Shown in pieces: positions 63,101 through 64,000 of a stretch of DNA of 64,000 bases. Made by a program: the position numbers and the translations under genes. The stretch is from JAPPKS01 sp963667895. GTDB lineage: Bacteria > Poribacteria > WGA-4E > PCPOR2b. Numbering within the stretch: position 1 is the stretch's first letter; each line of letters begins with the position of its first letter. The notes beneath the pieces are model-generated. The model searched no databases, was not told where the DNA came from, and saw only the letters and a list, made by a program, of their open reading frames with translations. The stretch covers positions 2,790,001 to 2,854,000 of the forward strand of contig OZ245030.1 of NCBI GenBank assembly GCA_965223985.1. Reading direction: 5' to 3'.

Positions 63101-64000
63101 ATACTGTCATGTTCACTATGAAGTTCGCTCAACCGTTCCCCCGCGCTTAGTCCCGCCTCCAATTCGACAGTTTGTGTCAACCATTCGGTTGACTGGACGG
63201 CGACACCCTCCAAGTTCGGGGCGTCTAACGCACGACGAGCCGTACAAATGAGACTTTCGACCGCCTCACAGGTTCCCGGGATTTGGAGGTTGACGTGCTG
63301 TGCGAGTTGTTGGGATGAATCCTTGAGTGCAATAACCTTCGCCCTCGCTTCTGCCGCCGCCTGTTCCAGTGGCTCTCTGTCTGTTGGAAGAAAGAGTTTG
63401 CAACGACTGCCCCAAAACGGGTGCTTTTTCGGTATGCCCATCCGCTTGAGAAGGGTCTGTAATTCTTCTGTGTGATTCAACCTCTCTCTAAATTCGGCTG
63501 CAGAGTGTTGGAATTGACTCGAATCTAAAGTCGGAAGTTTCACCCCCGAAAGACATCTCTCCACCGCCAAAAGTTCTCCATACGCCTGAAAAGGTGTGAT
63601 ACCACTCTCGCCAATGGGCGTGTTGACCGCCTCACAGTAACAGTTTAAGCGATCCCGATCAGTGCGCATTCGTTCCAGTCTTTGTTCAATGGCTGGCATC
63701 TTCGGCTGGCTGAGGTCAAGCGTCCGCTTCAGTTCATCAACCACCGCTTTTTTGTTCATCTTATGGCTGTGTAGTTCTAGACACGCATCTCCGAGCCCTA
63801 CCTTATCTAAATTGCGCTTAACCACCTCCAACGCCGCCATCTTTTCGGCGACAAACAGCACCCGTTTTCCATTTGCTATGGCTTCCGCAATCAGGTTGGT
63901 AATGGTTTGGGATTTTCCGGTGCCCGGTGGCCCCTGGATAACAAGGTTTCGACCTTGACTCACATCGTGGATAGCCAGTGCCTGCGAACTATCCGCATCA
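60181..64000 (-). CDS. Giant SF1 helicase-nuclease (COG1112-like, MTES_1575-type PD-(D/E)XK, DUF3320), 5' end outside window
   Basis: At least 1272 codons; the frame is open to the window edge, so the N-terminus is missing. Helicase motifs: GPPGTGKSQTITNL (Walker A) near the visible start, VIFDEASQVKPVDAF (Walker B), VVVGDSRQLPPTRFF, and NVLITRARRR (motif VI). A long insertion separates motifs I and II. Next comes a PD-(D/E)XK domain (FIDLGI, LLGIECDGATYHS, LGWRIHRIWSTDWF), then a DUF3320-like tail (HLDEVARRIGNRIQSAVRAA). Related proteins usually start with a DUF4011 region and are often found in defence islands. It probably unwinds and cuts nucleic acid. Function in defence is inference. Confidence 0.9.
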   Translation of the reverse strand, partial: DADSSQALAIHDVSQGRNLVIQGPPGTGKSQTITNLIAEAIANGKRVLFVAEKMAALEVVKRNLDKVGLGDACLELHSHKMNKKAVVDELKRTLDLSQPKMPAIEQRLERMRTDRDRLNCYCEAVNTPIGESGITPFQAYGELLAVERCLSGVKLPTLDSSQFQHSAAEFRERLNHTEELQTLLKRMGIPKKHPFWGSRCKLFLPTDREPLEQAAAEARAKVIALKDSSQQLAQHVNLQIPGTCEAVESLICTARRALDAPNLEGVAVQSTEWLTQTVELEAGLSAGERLSELHSEHDSILIPEAWKQDVLEIRQMLTAYGDRWWRVFSGTYRRACNQLAGLCTRKLPKAQGARLRIVDAILEAQRELPHLERIRERGQQLFGTHWQGESSNWSQLQKIAVYLFALHLSVERGELPEALVEYLAKKPDLETLRPLVSTVKGHQNSYPHLLRTVVEKIQLDETVRFGCDDGLKASSLTEQAHILECWERESARLQDMVTYNHLAEVLKNRGFAEVMKLANVWPDASQCLSDLLKRAWYSARLETAMQERPILASFNSDIHQQIVESFRTLDKLSLKYNKAKVTYEHWRHLSPQHEFSSGQLGVLNHEFPKKRRHLPIRKLMKKAGNAIQTIKPIFMMSPLSVAKFLPPESVHFDLVIFDEASQVKPVDAFGAILRGKQTVVVGDSRQLPPTRFFDKHIAGDDEDSEENVAGDMESILGLFSAQNAPMRMLRWHYRSRHESLIAVSNIEFYDNKLQLFPSPDVEKKEVGLIYQYYPDTEYDRGKSGRNREEARIVAKRVMEHARLHPDLTLGVAAFSVSQTEAVQNELEILRREDPSCEKTFFNTHPEEPFFVKNLENVQGDERDVIFISIGYGRDANGKLTMNFGPLNQDGGERRLNVLITRARRRCEVFTNLTADDIDLSRTNARGVAALKRYLKYADTGELDIPRPTDREADSPFEEEVAEALRAFGFQVDHQIGSAGYFIDLGIKDPDRLGRYLLGIECDGATYHSAQSARDRDRLRQQVLEGLGWRIHRIWSTDWFRTPDSELRKSAEAIEAAKVHISSPPVQDPENDLPDSNQVEEEPEPEPAVTVHPKSEPPENSLTEKYKLVELVISINGRDLHEVPSYAMASWIQRVVEIESPVHLDEVARRIGNRIQSAVRAAARRAVRSEGIEIRGEFLYWKEQGEIIVRDRSELPNASRKLGLIAPEEIEKAIKAIVSNAFGIEREELAREVCRLFGFKSVSAEMRRGVESVLDKLIAQEELTRKGDSLVLA

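Overview
The window is bacterial chromosome from a Gram-negative (double-membrane) organism. It encodes a BamA/TamA-type Omp85 protein, a giant TamB-like protein, lipoproteins with clear lipoboxes, a beta-barrel protein and an RseB-like periplasmic regulator. Housekeeping genes are ordinary bacterial ones (secE-nusG-rplKAJL, recJ, rel, ligA, dapFA, lysA). Abundant Gfo/Idh/MocA, mandelate-racemase/enolase and SUMF1-like proteins, together with small interspersed hairpin repeats, suggest Candidatus Poribacteria or a similar little-studied phylum. That is an impression from gene content and was not tested.

Layout. 1-1.2 kb: 3' part of cinA, with a degenerate deamidase motif. 1.3-6.6 kb: accessory block with a DUF4234/DUF2752 pair and a three-gene Zorya-like anti-phage system (MotA-like ZorA, MotB-like ZorB, HNH nuclease), bracketed by copies of a roughly 110-170 bp hairpin repeat. 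6.8-10.1 kb: SUMF1-like membrane protein, LipM-type octanoyl/lipoyl transferase and lysA, all on the minus strand. 10.4-12.4 kb: AT-rich patch with a broken gene and a lipoprotein. 12.6-22.3 kb: tamB-like (2278 aa) plus Omp85. 22.35-26.7 kb: consensus promoter, tRNAs Thr-Tyr-Gly-Thr, rpmG, tRNA-Trp, secE, nusG, rplK, rplA, L10 leader, rplJ, rplL. tuf and rpoBC are not in their usual places. 26.8-32.6 kb: polytopic membrane protein, beta-barrel/lytic transglycosylase fusion, LysM-M23 endopeptidase, lipoprotein, methyltransferase, cyclase-family hydrolase. 33-35.4 kb: Gfo/Idh/MocA oxidoreductase and a rhamnonate-dehydratase-like enolase-superfamily enzyme, convergent. 35.5-40.1 kb: selenocysteine formate dehydrogenase alpha subunit (in-frame UGA plus a bacterial SECIS hairpin) and a NuoE-NuoF fusion subunit. 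40.3-43.8 kb: ECF sigma factor followed by four exported proteins, three sharing an undescribed domain. 44.1-46.4 kb: rpoE-like sigma, zinc anti-sigma and RseB-like protein. 46.7-54.7 kb: recJ, bifunctional rel, rpmB (minus), lipoprotein, ligA. 54.9-58.8 kb: dapF-dapA and an NhaC antiporter. 59-64 kb: stand-alone HSDR_N-type nuclease and, convergent to it, a very large helicase-nuclease (COG1112-like + PD-(D/E)XK + DUF3320) running off the right edge; probably a second defence locus.

Themes. Two likely defence loci sit near the ends of the window. Envelope biogenesis and peptidoglycan genes form the middle. The selenoprotein formate dehydrogenase is complete only if UGA is read as selenocysteine, so the organism should have selABCD. 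Near-consensus sigma70 promoters are visible before several units (1693, 22351, 40349, 46727, 54883, 57091). recJ and nhaC appear to give almost leaderless transcripts.
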